Below, piece by piece: positions 10,699-20,005 of a stretch of DNA of 64,000 nt. Position 1 is the stretch's first letter. The number at the start of each line of letters is the position of its first letter. The notes beneath the pieces were generated by a model, which ran no database searches, was not told the DNA's origin, and saw nothing but the letters and a program-made list of their open reading frames with translations. The DNA comes from Couchioplanes azureus (GTDB lineage: Bacteria; Actinomycetota; Actinomycetes; Mycobacteriales; Micromonosporaceae): positions 496,001-560,000 of the forward strand of contig NZ_BMQY01000001.1 of the NCBI RefSeq assembly GCF_014648355.1, in the 5' to 3' direction. The translations under genes and the position numbers were made by a program.

Positions 10699-11025
10699 TC
10701 AGTGCGCGTCCCCGCGCGGCGGCTGCGCCGCCACGAACGTCGCGTCCTTCTCGATCTTGCCGACCTTCGACGCGCCCCCGGGGGAACCGAGATCCTCGAA
10801 GAACTCGTAGTTGGCGTTCGTGTAGTCCTTCCACTGCTCCGGAACGTCGTCCTCGTAGAAGATCGCCTCGACGGGACAGACCGGCTCGCAGGCCCCGCAG
10901 TCGACGCACTCATCGGGGTGGATGTAGAGCATCCGGTTGCCCTCGTAGATGCAGTCGACCGGGCACTCCTCGATGCATGCCTTGTCCAGCACATCGACGC
11001 AGGGCTCAGCGATGATGTAGGTCAC
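10699..11025 (-). CDS. fdxA: seven-iron ferredoxin FdxA
   Basis: 108 residues beginning [20 protein letters not shown]. Cysteines at 9, 17, 21, 25, 40, 43, 46 and 50 match the actinobacterial 3Fe-4S/4Fe-4S FdxA pattern, with [20 protein letters not shown] as the second motif. The C-terminal extension ([21 protein letters not shown]) is family-typical. It is a small electron carrier, often stress- or acid-induced in relatives. It is the first gene of a two-gene unit with dapC, with only two bases between stop and start. Confidence 0.96.
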   Translation of the reverse strand: MTYIIAEPCVDVLDKACIEECPVDCIYEGNRMLYIHPDECVDCGACEPVCPVEAIFYEDDVPEQWKDYTNANYEFFEDLGSPGGASKVGKIEKDATFVAAQPPRGDAH

Positions 11026-11123
11026 GGTCTTTCCCTTCCAGAGCCTTGCTTACCAAAGCCCAGCCGCTCGAAAAGCGCGACGGTACGGGCAGAGCCTAGT
11101 ATCTCGCCGGGAGGAGGTGGGAC

Positions 11124-12086
11124 GTGCTCCGACGGCAGGATGTGGGACACCGGGTGGTGGTTCGTCGAATTGTAGGTGTTTCCCACGATCGCCCCCTTTT
11201 CACGGATGCGCTCGGGGAACTGGTCGAGCTGACGGAGACGGATCTCACTCTCGCCACGGCCAAGGGGACGCTGCGGGTCCCGCTCGCGGAGGTCCACCGG
11301 GCCAAGCGGGTGCCGGCCGCGCGCCGGCCCCCGGCCGCCGAGGTGGCCGCCCTGGAGCTGGCGGCCAACGACGGCTGGCCGGCCCCGGCGCAGGCCCGGC
11401 TCGGCGCCTGGATCCTGCGGTCGGCCGGCGGCTGGACCGGCCGGGCCAACTCGGCCCTGGCGGTGGGCGACCCGGACCGGACCCTCGACGCCGCGATCGA
11501 CGCGGTCGAGCGGTGGTACGCGGCCCGCGGCCAGCGCCCCCTCGTCAACGCCCCGATGCCCCTGGCGGCACCGGTCAACGCCGCCCTGGACGCGCGCGGC
11601 TGGACGGCCCGCCCGCTGACCCTGGTGCAGACCGCGCGGGTGGGGGGCCTGCTGGAGGCCACCGGCGCGCGCGACGACCTGCCCACGGTCGAGCTCGCCG
11701 ACGCGCCCACCGACGACTGGTACGCGATGGTCGCCGAGCACAAGGGCGCCCTGCCCGAGACGGCGATCCAGGTGCTCACCGGCGTACCCGTGGCGGTCTT
11801 CGCCCATGTCCGCGACGCCGCCGGCGACCTGCTCGCCGTGGGCCGCGGCGCGGTGACCGGGCCGGACCGCTGGCTGGGGGTGTCGCTGCTGCAGACCGCT
11901 CCGGCGGCGCGGCGCGGCGGGCTGGCGGCGCACGTCGTGCGAGCCCTGGCGGGATGGGCGCGGCAGCAGGGGGCGGCACGCGCCTACCTGCAGGTCGAGG
12001 AGCGCAACACGGCCGCCGTCGCCCTCTACCGCAAGCTGGGCTTCCGCACCCACCACACCTATCTGACCCGCGAGGCGCCGTCCTGA
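11124..12086 (+). CDS. GNAT family N-acetyltransferase with Rv0428c-like SH3 domain
   Basis: 320 residues. An N-terminal SH3-like barrel (about residues 8-65, GHRVVVRRIVG to VPLAEVHRAKRVP) resembles mycobacterial Rv0428c. The C-terminal half is a GNAT fold: WLGVSLLQTAPAARRGGLAAHVV carries the acetyl-CoA pyrophosphate loop and YLQVEERNTAAVALYRKLGF the characteristic beta5-alpha5 end. The substrate is unknown; the arrangement suggests a small molecule or protein amine. The start is GTG 11124, with GGGAGGAGG a few bases upstream. It converges on the membrane gene ending at 12088 with a single base between. Confidence 0.88.
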   Translation: MLRRQDVGHRVVVRRIVGVSHDRPLFTDALGELVELTETDLTLATAKGTLRVPLAEVHRAKRVPAARRPPAAEVAALELAANDGWPAPAQARLGAWILRSAGGWTGRANSALAVGDPDRTLDAAIDAVERWYAARGQRPLVNAPMPLAAPVNAALDARGWTARPLTLVQTARVGGLLEATGARDDLPTVELADAPTDDWYAMVAEHKGALPETAIQVLTGVPVAVFAHVRDAAGDLLAVGRGAVTGPDRWLGVSLLQTAPAARRGGLAAHVVRALAGWARQQGAARAYLQVEERNTAAVALYRKLGFRTHHTYLTREAPS

Positions 12087-12087
12087 C

Positions 12088-12702
12088 TCAGGCCGGTGCC
12101 GGGTCGGAGGCGGGCCGCGGCGGGGTGCCGCGCAGCGCATAGGCGAGCAGCCCGGCGGCCGCCAGCGCCGCCGCCATGACGGCCGCCGGCCGGTCGCCGA
12201 TCGGCTGCACCATCCAGGTGAGGGCCCGGGCCGCCGTCTTCTCGGACGCGCCGCCGGCGCTGAAGTAGAGCGCCGGCAGGGTCCACAACAGCGGCGGCAG
12301 CCACGCCCGGTGCGCACCGATCAGCGCCGCGCCCAGGGCGGTCAGTCCGAGCAGGCCGGCGGCGTCGCGGGCGAGCTCCGCGACGGGCCCGAACCGCCCG
12401 GCCGTGACCCGCGTCAGCAGCAGGGGCGCCATCATGACCGCGTAGGCGCTCAGCAGGTGGGCCAGCCGTACCGGCTGCCAGGGCTTCGCCGCGGTGCGGT
12501 CCAGCGCGTCGTCGGGCCCGGCCAGGGTGGCGGAGACCGCGGAGACCAGCAGGACCACCACGAGCAGGGCCAGCGGGAAGTCCACGTCCCGCGACCCGGC
12601 GAAGGCCGACCAGAGCGCGCACACCGTGGCGACGAGTGCCACGCCCGTCCCCGCGGAGGCAGCGACGCCGCGGGAGCGCAGATAGAGCCACGTCCACCTC
12701 AT
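12088..12702 (-). CDS. integral membrane protein, ABC transporter permease-type
   Basis: 204 residues, about six hydrophobic segments, starting MRWTWLYLRSRGVAAS. No catalytic motif is visible. It overlaps the preceding permease-like gene by four bases (ATGA) and is the last gene of the sigma/zinc-finger/ABC operon, so it is most likely the second membrane component of that exporter. I do not recognise a closer family. Confidence 0.8.
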   Translation of the reverse strand: MRWTWLYLRSRGVAASAGTGVALVATVCALWSAFAGSRDVDFPLALLVVVLLVSAVSATLAGPDDALDRTAAKPWQPVRLAHLLSAYAVMMAPLLLTRVTAGRFGPVAELARDAAGLLGLTALGAALIGAHRAWLPPLLWTLPALYFSAGGASEKTAARALTWMVQPIGDRPAAVMAAALAAAGLLAYALRGTPPRPASDPAPA

Positions 12703-14044
12703 CGCGCGTTCCCTTCGAGGATGGCGGCCAGGCCACCGCCGGAGCAGTCGCGGGCCGCGGTGCGTACCTCGGCGATCCGCTGCAACGCCTGTTCCCGGGG
12801 CAGCGCCTGGAGTACGTCCCAGAGCCGGCGCTTGCGGTGCAGTTCCTCGCCTCCGAAGGACTCGCCCGGATCGAGCGGGCGCCCGGCCAGCCAGAAGCCG
12901 ATGGCCTCGGCGACCGCGGCATCCTCGGCGAACTGCTCCGCGGAGGCTTCCCGGCAGTCGCGGAAGGCGAGCTGCTCGAGGGTCAGCGCGACGAAGCTCT
13001 CCGGCCGCGAAAGCCTGCCCCGGCCGTCGACGTCGACGATGAACTCCAGCGTGTCCGGGCCGGGGGCCCCGACCGGCGCGTCCCGGTCGTCGCCGTAGGT
13101 CAGCGTCCAGTCCTCCACGGCGCTCGTCGGCGCCCCGGGGAGCTCCTTCACCTTGGACAGTGCCTCCCGGGCCACCGGGGCCACGTCGGACAGCAGCTCG
13201 GTGTGCACCCGGGTGACGCAGACCCGGGGGGCGTCGTCGGTGCAGACCAGCTCGGCTGCCGCGAGGTCACGGACCCACGGGGTGCTGTGGTCGTCCACCC
13301 GGGGGGCGAGCGCCACGGCCACGCCGAGGCCCAGGACCACCGGCAGCACCGCCGCCGACCGGGACAGCCGGGTGGCGGCGGCCAGCAGGAGCAGCCCGGT
13401 CCCGGCCAGCCCGGTCAGCCAGATCGCCTGGCCCGCGTGGAACCGGGCCGGCAGGGTGAAATAGGCGTCCCAGGGCCGGGTCAGGAACGGCGACAGCAGG
13501 TTGGCGAGCCAGTCGCTGTCGCGGAAGATCACCGGCAGGGAGAGCTGCAGCGCGAAGCCGGTCGTGGCCAGCGCGGGCGCGGTCACCAGGTGCGGCAGCA
13601 GGCTTCCGACGCCCATGCCGACCCACACCGCCGCCACCAGAGACAGGGCGCCGACGGCCGCCATCGCGGGCACCGCGCCGGGCAGGTAGGTCGCGGTGCC
13701 GGCGATCCATCCCGCGGCGACGGCGAACACCAGCCCGTAGGCCACCGCCACGGCGAAGGCCAGGGCCGCGGCCGTGACCGTGACCCGCTGCCACCGGGGG
13801 CGGGCCGTGCCGGCGAAGAGCTCGTCCACCCGGGCGCGGTGCTCCTGGCGCATCTGCCAGGCGCCCAGCGCCAGGGCGAGCGGCCAGAGGAACACGAGGT
13901 AGGTCCGCTGGCCGGTACCGAGGAACAGCCATCCCTCGATCCACGACCCGGGAGCGGCGAACATGCAGACCAGACCCAGGACGAGCAGCAGGATCAGGGA
14001 AAACAGCGCCGAGGAGCGCAGCACCTGGGTGCGGAACACCCGCG

Positions 14045-14048
<4 letters not shown>
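12699..14048 (-). CDS. ABC transporter membrane protein with large extracytoplasmic domain
   Basis: 449 residues. The first two thirds have six or seven membrane segments (for example SALFSLILLLVLGLVCM and YLVFLWPLALALG). From about residue 255 a soluble domain follows, with the cysteine pair in ELVCTDDAPRVCVTRV and further cysteines near FRDCREAS and ARDCSGGG. These probably form disulfides outside the membrane. It overlaps the ATPase gene and the next membrane gene by four bases each, so the three should be made stoichiometrically. The substrate is not deducible. Confidence 0.8.
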
Positions 14049-14848
<800 letters not shown>

Positions 14849-14896
14849 CGTCTCTCCGTTCGTCGTGCTCGGTAAGGGATCGCCGGGTGGGAGGTG

Positions 14897-15694
14897 CTAG
14901 CTGCCGCCGGTGCCGAACCGGCGATGGTCGGCGGCCCGCGCGAGCACCACCGCCGCGAGCAGCACGGTGCTCACCGCCCAGAGCGGCCAGCTGCCGCCGC
15001 GCAGCACCACCGGCATCCGGTCGGTGGCCATGCTCGGCACCACGACCGCGGCGGACCAGACGACGGCCAGCGCGAGGGCGGCCCGGTCGATGCCGACCAG
15101 CCCGCCGAGCGCCAGGCTCCCGGCGGTGAAGGCCAGGCAGGGCAGCAGCCAGAGCGCCGGCGAGTGGCCGGTGCCCCACGCCGCCACCGCCAGCACGGGG
15201 ACGACCGCCGCGAGCACGGCCAGCGTGCGGCGCAGCAGCAGGGCCAGCCCGGTGCGCGGCATGCTGGCCATCAGTTCCCAGGCCGGATCGGTACGCCGGC
15301 TCCAGGCGGCGGCGATCGGCAACAGCGGCGCCACCGGCGCGAGCAGCAGCACCAGCGACGGCGCGTCCGGGAAGGCCTGCTCGAAGAGGGTCGCGGACAG
15401 CATCAGGAACACCGCCGTGGCCAGCCACGGCAGAACCCGGGCGGCCACGCCGGTACGCCGCAGCCGGCGCCGGCGCCGCACCGGCGCGGGCCCGGCGGCG
15501 ATGCCCGCGGAGATGCCCTCGGACACCCGCTGGAGCAGGTCGCGGGTGCCGGGGTCCACGGCGTCGGTCAGCAGGCCGCGGCAGGTGCCGCAGGACTCCA
15601 GGTGGGCCTCCACCGCCCAGACCGTCGCGTCGTCGACGCCGGCGTCGCCCGAGGCGTACCGGGAGATCAGCTCAGGGGTCGGGTGAGTGCTCAT
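14897..15694 (-). CDS. zinc-finger anti-sigma-like membrane protein
   Basis: 265 residues. The N-terminus STHPTPELISRYASGDAGVD is followed by VEAHLESCGTCRGLL, the HX3CX2C zf-HC2 motif of ZAS anti-sigma factors (His and two Cys about residues 31-38). After a basic linker (VRRRRRLRRT) come about six membrane segments rather than the usual single one. It overlaps the sigma gene by ATGA, so it is very probably the cognate anti-sigma factor. The multi-span membrane part may sense a membrane signal or act as a further transporter component. Confidence 0.85.
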   Translation of the reverse strand: MSTHPTPELISRYASGDAGVDDATVWAVEAHLESCGTCRGLLTDAVDPGTRDLLQRVSEGISAGIAAGPAPVRRRRRLRRTGVAARVLPWLATAVFLMLSATLFEQAFPDAPSLVLLLAPVAPLLPIAAAWSRRTDPAWELMASMPRTGLALLLRRTLAVLAAVVPVLAVAAWGTGHSPALWLLPCLAFTAGSLALGGLVGIDRAALALAVVWSAAVVVPSMATDRMPVVLRGGSWPLWAVSTVLLAAVVLARAADHRRFGTGGS

Positions 15695-16242
15695 GACAGC
15701 GCCTCCCGCAGCGCGATCCGGGCCCGCCGCGCGCGGGTCTTCACGGTTCCTTCCGGCATGCCGAGCAGCAGCGAGGTCTCCCGTACGGTCAGGCCGTCGA
15801 GCACCATCGCGCGCAGCACCTGGCGCAGCTCCGGGGGCAGGGCCAGCAGGGCGCGCTCGAGGTCGGCGTCGATCCGGCCGGCCATCACCTCGTCCTCGGC
15901 CGCCGGGGCCACGGTCTCGGCCGTCTCCACCGCCGGGACGCGGGACCGGCGCGCCCGGCTGCGGAACGCGTCGACGAGCCGGTGCGCCGCGATGGTCCAG
16001 AGCCAGCCGAGGGCGCTGCCCTGCGGCGAGGCCTGCGCCTGGCTGCCCGCGGAGCGCCAGACCGCCAGATAGGTCTCCTGGAGCACGTCGGCGACCACGT
16101 CCTCGTCGGCGCAGCGCCGGCGCAGCCGCACCGCCAGCCACGGCGCGGTACGCCGGTACAGCTCGTCGAAGGCGCGCCGGTCGCCGCGCGCGGTCAGGCG
16201 CAGCAACTCACCCTCGTCGAGTGACTCCAAGGTTCGTCTCAC
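15691..16242 (-). CDS. ECF-family RNA polymerase sigma factor
   Basis: 183 residues. Region 2 includes RRAFDELYRRTAPWL and DVLQETYLAVWRSAG; region 4 includes LPPELRQVLRAMVLDGLTV and ETSLLLGMPEGTVKTRARRA. There is no region 1 or 3, as expected for the class. The start GTG 16242 lies seven bases after a CGTCTA -10 element, so the transcript may be leaderless. It leads an operon of sigma, membrane anti-sigma, ABC ATPase and two membrane proteins. The likely role is to induce the exporter in response to an envelope signal. Confidence 0.92.
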   Translation of the reverse strand: MRRTLESLDEGELLRLTARGDRRAFDELYRRTAPWLAVRLRRRCADEDVVADVLQETYLAVWRSAGSQAQASPQGSALGWLWTIAAHRLVDAFRSRARRSRVPAVETAETVAPAAEDEVMAGRIDADLERALLALPPELRQVLRAMVLDGLTVRETSLLLGMPEGTVKTRARRARIALREALS

Positions 16243-16249
16243 ACCCGGC

Positions 16250-16277
16250 TAGACGACGGGTGGCTCCCCGACGGTTC
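16250..16277 (-). promoter_or_regulatory. ECF-type autoregulatory promoter candidate
   Basis: On the minus strand GAACC (16277-16273) is followed after 17 bases by CGTCTA (16255-16250), close to ECF promoters (GGAAC / CGTC). The GTG start of the ECF gene is seven bases further on. Confidence 0.45.
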
Positions 16278-16303
16278 TCCGAAGTAAGTGTCCTGGGTCA
16301 CAT

Positions 16304-16768
16304 TCAGCGCCGCACGACGCGCCGGGGCCTCGTCGTCTTCGCCACGGTGAAGGCCTGCAGCGACTTCGAACGGTAGTCACGGCCGAACATCGTGGCGATC
16401 CAGTACCCGAGCAGGGTGCCGACGATCGCGAAGCCGCCGTAGAGCCAGACCTGGGAGAAGAAGTTGCCCGCGCCGCCGGAGAACGGGTAGTCGCCGCTGA
16501 CGAACGGGCCCACGAGGATGGTGAGCAGCATGCCGCCGACCGCCGCCGCGGCCAGGTCGGGCAGCCAGGTGCCGAGCGGGACCCGCTGCGAGCGCACGAA
16601 CGCCACGGCCGCCAGCACCAGGCCGATGACCGCGAACATGGCGATGGAGACGCGGCTCTCGGCGACGTCGTCGCCGTCGAAGCCGAGGCGCACCACCAGC
16701 CGCGCCACCACGTTGACCCCGAACAGCGCCGCGGCCAGCACCGCGATCCTCACCCCACGCTGCTTCAT
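16304..16768 (-). CDS. small integral membrane protein
   Basis: 154 residues with four membrane segments: KQRGVRIAVLAAALFGVNVVA, ISIAMFAVIGLVLAAVAF-like, PDLAAAAVGGMLLTILV and QVWLYGGFAIVGTLLGYWI. The C-terminus is short and basic (TTRPRRVVRR). No conserved catalytic residues are evident and I recognise no named family. It is downstream of the VanW-family gene by 21 bp and may be transcribed with it, which would suggest an envelope role. Confidence 0.75.
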   Translation of the reverse strand: MKQRGVRIAVLAAALFGVNVVARLVVRLGFDGDDVAESRVSIAMFAVIGLVLAAVAFVRSQRVPLGTWLPDLAAAAVGGMLLTILVGPFVSGDYPFSGGAGNFFSQVWLYGGFAIVGTLLGYWIATMFGRDYRSKSLQAFTVAKTTRPRRVVRR

Positions 16769-16789
16769 GACGTTCCTCCAGGACCGGCC

Positions 16790-18526
16790 TCACGGCTCCT
16801 CGCCGCACACGAATCGTGGCTCGGGATCGTAGCGCCAGGTGAACTTCTCGCGCGCCACCTCCTCGCCGTCCTTGCGGATGACGCGCCAAGCATCCTGCGT
16901 GAAGCCGGGAAGTCCGCTGGAGGCGACGCACCTCGGGCCGGGCTCGCGGTGGACCGTGGGCGGGGAGGTGAGGTTGCGGCGGGGGCTTCGTACGGTCTTG
17001 ACGCTGTCGTAGACCTTCGTGCTCCACATCGTGACGGTCACCGAGCCGCCGGTGTACGACGTGTCGATGAAGATCCCGTACGGCGTGGTGTTGCGGAACT
17101 TGAGGTCGAGCGTCGGGTAGAAGATGGTCGACTCGATCACCGCGGGATACCGGGAGAAGTAGAACGAGTGCGGTTTGTGCTCGACGTCCTCCAGCCCCGC
17201 GTAGTAGGCGGCGTTGAACAGCGTCGTGGTGAACTGCGACGCCCCGCCGCCGACCCCGAGCTCCAGCTTGCCGTTGACGATGACCGGGGCGTCCTGGTAT
17301 CCGGCGGCATAGTCGCGCTCACCGGTGTGCCCGTTGAGCGAGAAGGTCTCGCCGGGGGCGACGATCGCGCCGTCGACCGCGCGGGCGATGGTCATGATGT
17401 TCTGGCTGCGCGGCGAGCCGGCGCCACCGGTGAAGTAGGTGGTGAAGGTGGAGACCTTCTCCTTGATGCCGAACCGCTTCACCTCGGCCGCGGTCAGATC
17501 GGGCTCCCGCTCGGTGAGAACGGCCTGCACCGAGCGCGGCGCCGGCTTGCGCAGCACGTCGAGCAGGGCCGGGCCCAGCGCCTCCAGGTCGACCATGTCT
17601 CCGGGCTCGCCCGCGACGATCCGCGGCCTGCCCTTCGACAGTGCGATCCGGGCGTCCCGCGGTTCCTTCTCCACCCGCGCGAAGCCCTTGGCCGCGGCAG
17701 CATGCAGCCTTGCGCCGTCGATCGCCGGGGTGAGCAGGCCGTCGTCGTCCGAGCGGAAGACCAGGCCCGCGGCGATCGCGCGCGGCGGGAGCGGGAACGA
17801 CCTGGCGCCCACCCGGACCGTCACCGGCGCCGCGACCGCGGGCACGGCCAGCTCGCGGATCAGCGCGTCGACCTGCCCCCCGCTGGTCGCCGGGTCCCGG
17901 TGCACCAGCGGCACCCGGGCCGTACCGCCCACCAGCCAGGCCTTGCGGACCTCGGCCGCGGCGAGCGCCGGGTCCAGGTTGCGGCCCGCCGCCGGGTACG
18001 TCGGCCGCGGGACCCGTCCGGCGTACGCGATCCCCGGCTTCTTGAGCGTGATCCGTTCCGGGTCGAGCTCTCGGCGCAGGAGCGTCTCGAGCTTCGCCTC
18101 GTCCAGGTCGATGACGGGCGCGACGGTGCGGGTGCCGAACGGCGCCGGCCGGCCCCGCATGGCCCGTCCGACGCTGAGGTCGACCTCCAGGGTCATCGCG
18201 ATGTCCGCGGGCCGGATGGTGACGAGCTCGCCGTCCAGGTCCACCCGGACCGGATCGCCGGTGCGCGGCCCGACCGCCTCGGTCAGCGCGCGCTCCGCCT
18301 CGGTGCGCGAGCGGCCGCCGAGGTCCACGCCCAGCACGCGGGTGCCGCGCGGGACGTCACCGCCGTACGCCCACGCGACCACGCCGGCACCGGCGATCAG
18401 GACGGCGGCGACCGTGCCCACCACGACGATCCGGCTGCGGCTGACCGGCCCGGGGGCGGGATCAGGTCCCACCGGCGCAGGGACGGAGGTGACCGGTGGG
18501 GCGGTGTCTTCGGATACGGAGGTCAA
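16790..18526 (-). CDS. VanW family protein with peptidoglycan-binding domains
   Basis: 578 residues. A cytoplasmic proline-rich N-terminus (about 1-30) and one membrane anchor (RIVVVGTVAAVLIAGAGVVA) precede an extracellular part. Two PG_binding_4/YoaR-like modules (about 60-200 and 220-335) are followed by the VanW domain (about 370-500): VSTFTTYFTGG, AVDGAIVAPGETFSLNGHTG, GVGGGASQFTTTLFNAAYYAG and SRYPAVIESTIFYPTLDLKF. A proline-rich cysteine-bearing tail closes it. Such proteins act on or bind the cell wall; VanW itself accompanies some vancomycin-resistance clusters, but that role is not implied here. Confidence 0.92.
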   Translation of the reverse strand: MTSVSEDTAPPVTSVPAPVGPDPAPGPVSRSRIVVVGTVAAVLIAGAGVVAWAYGGDVPRGTRVLGVDLGGRSRTEAERALTEAVGPRTGDPVRVDLDGELVTIRPADIAMTLEVDLSVGRAMRGRPAPFGTRTVAPVIDLDEAKLETLLRRELDPERITLKKPGIAYAGRVPRPTYPAAGRNLDPALAAAEVRKAWLVGGTARVPLVHRDPATSGGQVDALIRELAVPAVAAPVTVRVGARSFPLPPRAIAAGLVFRSDDDGLLTPAIDGARLHAAAAKGFARVEKEPRDARIALSKGRPRIVAGEPGDMVDLEALGPALLDVLRKPAPRSVQAVLTEREPDLTAAEVKRFGIKEKVSTFTTYFTGGAGSPRSQNIMTIARAVDGAIVAPGETFSLNGHTGERDYAAGYQDAPVIVNGKLELGVGGGASQFTTTLFNAAYYAGLEDVEHKPHSFYFSRYPAVIESTIFYPTLDLKFRNTTPYGIFIDTSYTGGSVTVTMWSTKVYDSVKTVRSPRRNLTSPPTVHREPGPRCVASSGLPGFTQDAWRVIRKDGEEVAREKFTWRYDPEPRFVCGEEP

Positions 18527-18611
18527 CGGATGTCACCTTCAGCGGCGGCGGCGGATTTCGCGCCAGTCTGCCGCCCGGCGTTCGCGGCGACCGGAACGCC
18601 ACGTCCGTTTG

Positions 18612-19055
18612 TCATAGCTTTGTGACGGTTGGTCCCCGCAGAATCGCCCGGTAAGTGAACACCGCGAAGGACAGGCTGCCCACCAGGATCATCGCGAGGG
18701 CGACCCAGTCCTCGGCGCCGATGAGATAGTCGCCCTCCGGCGTACGGACACCCGCGGCGAAGAACATGATCGCGGTCCACAGTCCCCACGGCGGCGCGAC
18801 GGCCCAGCGCCGCCCGACGGTCGTCACCGCGAACCAGGCGATGCCGTAGTTGGCGGCCGCCGCCAGCAGGACGGCCACGCAGATCGGCACACCACCGAGG
18901 CGCAGCGGGGTCGTGAACAGCTCCAGCAGGGCCGTGGCGACCGTGGCGAGCAGGGCGACCACCATCCCGGCCGCCGTGATCAGCCGATCGCCGACCGGGC
19001 TCGGCACGGGCGCGGGGCCCGACGGGGGTGCGCTCGCCGGGGCCTCCAGCGTCAT
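18612..19055 (-). CDS. DUF6113-type or similar small membrane protein in the mshB unit
   Basis: 147 residues. A proline-rich cytoplasmic start ([16 protein letters not shown]) is followed by four membrane segments (for example [20 protein letters not shown] and [10 protein letters not shown]). The chosen ATG at 19055 overlaps the mshB stop (ATGA), so translation is probably coupled to mshB. Small membrane genes next to mshB are common in actinobacteria; the DUF name is from memory and tentative. No catalytic motif. Confidence 0.75.
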   Translation of the reverse strand: MTLEAPASAPPSGPAPVPSPVGDRLITAAGMVVALLATVATALLELFTTPLRLGGVPICVAVLLAAAANYGIAWFAVTTVGRRWAVAPPWGLWTAIMFFAAGVRTPEGDYLIGAEDWVALAMILVGSLSFAVFTYRAILRGPTVTKL

Positions 19056-19939
19056 CGCCCCACCACGTTGCTGAACAGGTCGCTCTCCCACTTGTGCGGG
19101 CCCGACACCTCGCCACGCTCGCCCTTGGCCAGGGTGAAGTACTCCACGCCCATGAACTCGCCGCCGAAGTCGCCGGCGATGCCGTACAGCCAGGAGTTGT
19201 CCGGGATCTGGGTCGCGTGCGCGCGCATCGCCGCCACCTTGCGCTCGTAGAAGTCGGTGCCGTCGATGCGGGCGGCGATCTCGTCGTCCGGGTGCCCGAA
19301 CGGCAGGTCGTCGACGTTCTCCACCTCGGCGAACGGGTTGTCGTCCAGCGCCTTGAACGCCTCCATGCCGCCCTCCAGGACGCTGCGCGGCATCGCCGTG
19401 AAGTAGATCTTCTCGGGGCCGAAGCCCTCCGCCTCGGCGAGCTCCGCGGCGCGCATCGCCACCCGGTGCGCCTGGATGTGGTCCGGGTGGCCGTAGAAGC
19501 CGTTCTCGTCGTACGTGATCAGCACCTGCGGGCGCACCTCCCGCATGATCTCCAGGCAGTGCGCCGCGGCCTCGTCGAGGTCGGCCCGCCAGAAGGCCCG
19601 GGGATGGTCGTTGGTCTCCAGGCCCATCATCCCGGAGTCGCGGTAGCGGCCCGCGCCGCCGAGGAAGCGGTGGTCGGTGACGCCGAGCGCGGCGCAGGCG
19701 CGCTGCAGCTCGGCGATGCGCCAGCCGCCGAGCTGGTCGGCCTGCCGCGCCTCGAGCCCGGCCAGCTCCGGCACGTGGATCTCCCCCTCCTCACCCAGCG
19801 TGCAGGTCACCAGCGTCACGAGGGCGCCCTCGGCGGCGTAGCGAGCCATGGTGGCGCCGGTGCCGGTGACCTCGTCGTCCGGGTGGGCGTGCACGAGCAT
19901 CAGGCGGCGGGCGGGCAGCGTGTCGGTCACCCGCGCCAC
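19052..19939 (-). CDS. mshB: N-acetyl-1-D-myo-inositol-2-amino-2-deoxy-alpha-D-glucopyranoside deacetylase MshB
   Basis: 295 residues, the normal MshB length. The zinc site is formed by AHPDDE (about residues 18-23) and the histidine of [43 protein letters not shown] and [16 protein letters not shown] are LmbE/MshB signatures. It removes acetate from GlcNAc-inositol in mycothiol synthesis in the cytoplasm. Start candidates are GTG 19939 and GTG 19930, neither with a clear ribosome-binding site. With the egt genes this shows the organism makes both mycothiol and ergothioneine. Confidence 0.93.
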   Translation of the reverse strand: MARVTDTLPARRLMLVHAHPDDEVTGTGATMARYAAEGALVTLVTCTLGEEGEIHVPELAGLEARQADQLGGWRIAELQRACAALGVTDHRFLGGAGRYRDSGMMGLETNDHPRAFWRADLDEAAAHCLEIMREVRPQVLITYDENGFYGHPDHIQAHRVAMRAAELAEAEGFGPEKIYFTAMPRSVLEGGMEAFKALDDNPFAEVENVDDLPFGHPDDEIAARIDGTDFYERKVAAMRAHATQIPDNSWLYGIAGDFGGEFMGVEYFTLAKGERGEVSGPHKWESDLFSNVVGR

Positions 19940-20005
19940 TTTACGCGCGCGCCGCCCCGGCCCCGCGTCTGCTGTTTGCCCCCCATGAGGGGTGTCCGAT
20001 CAGCG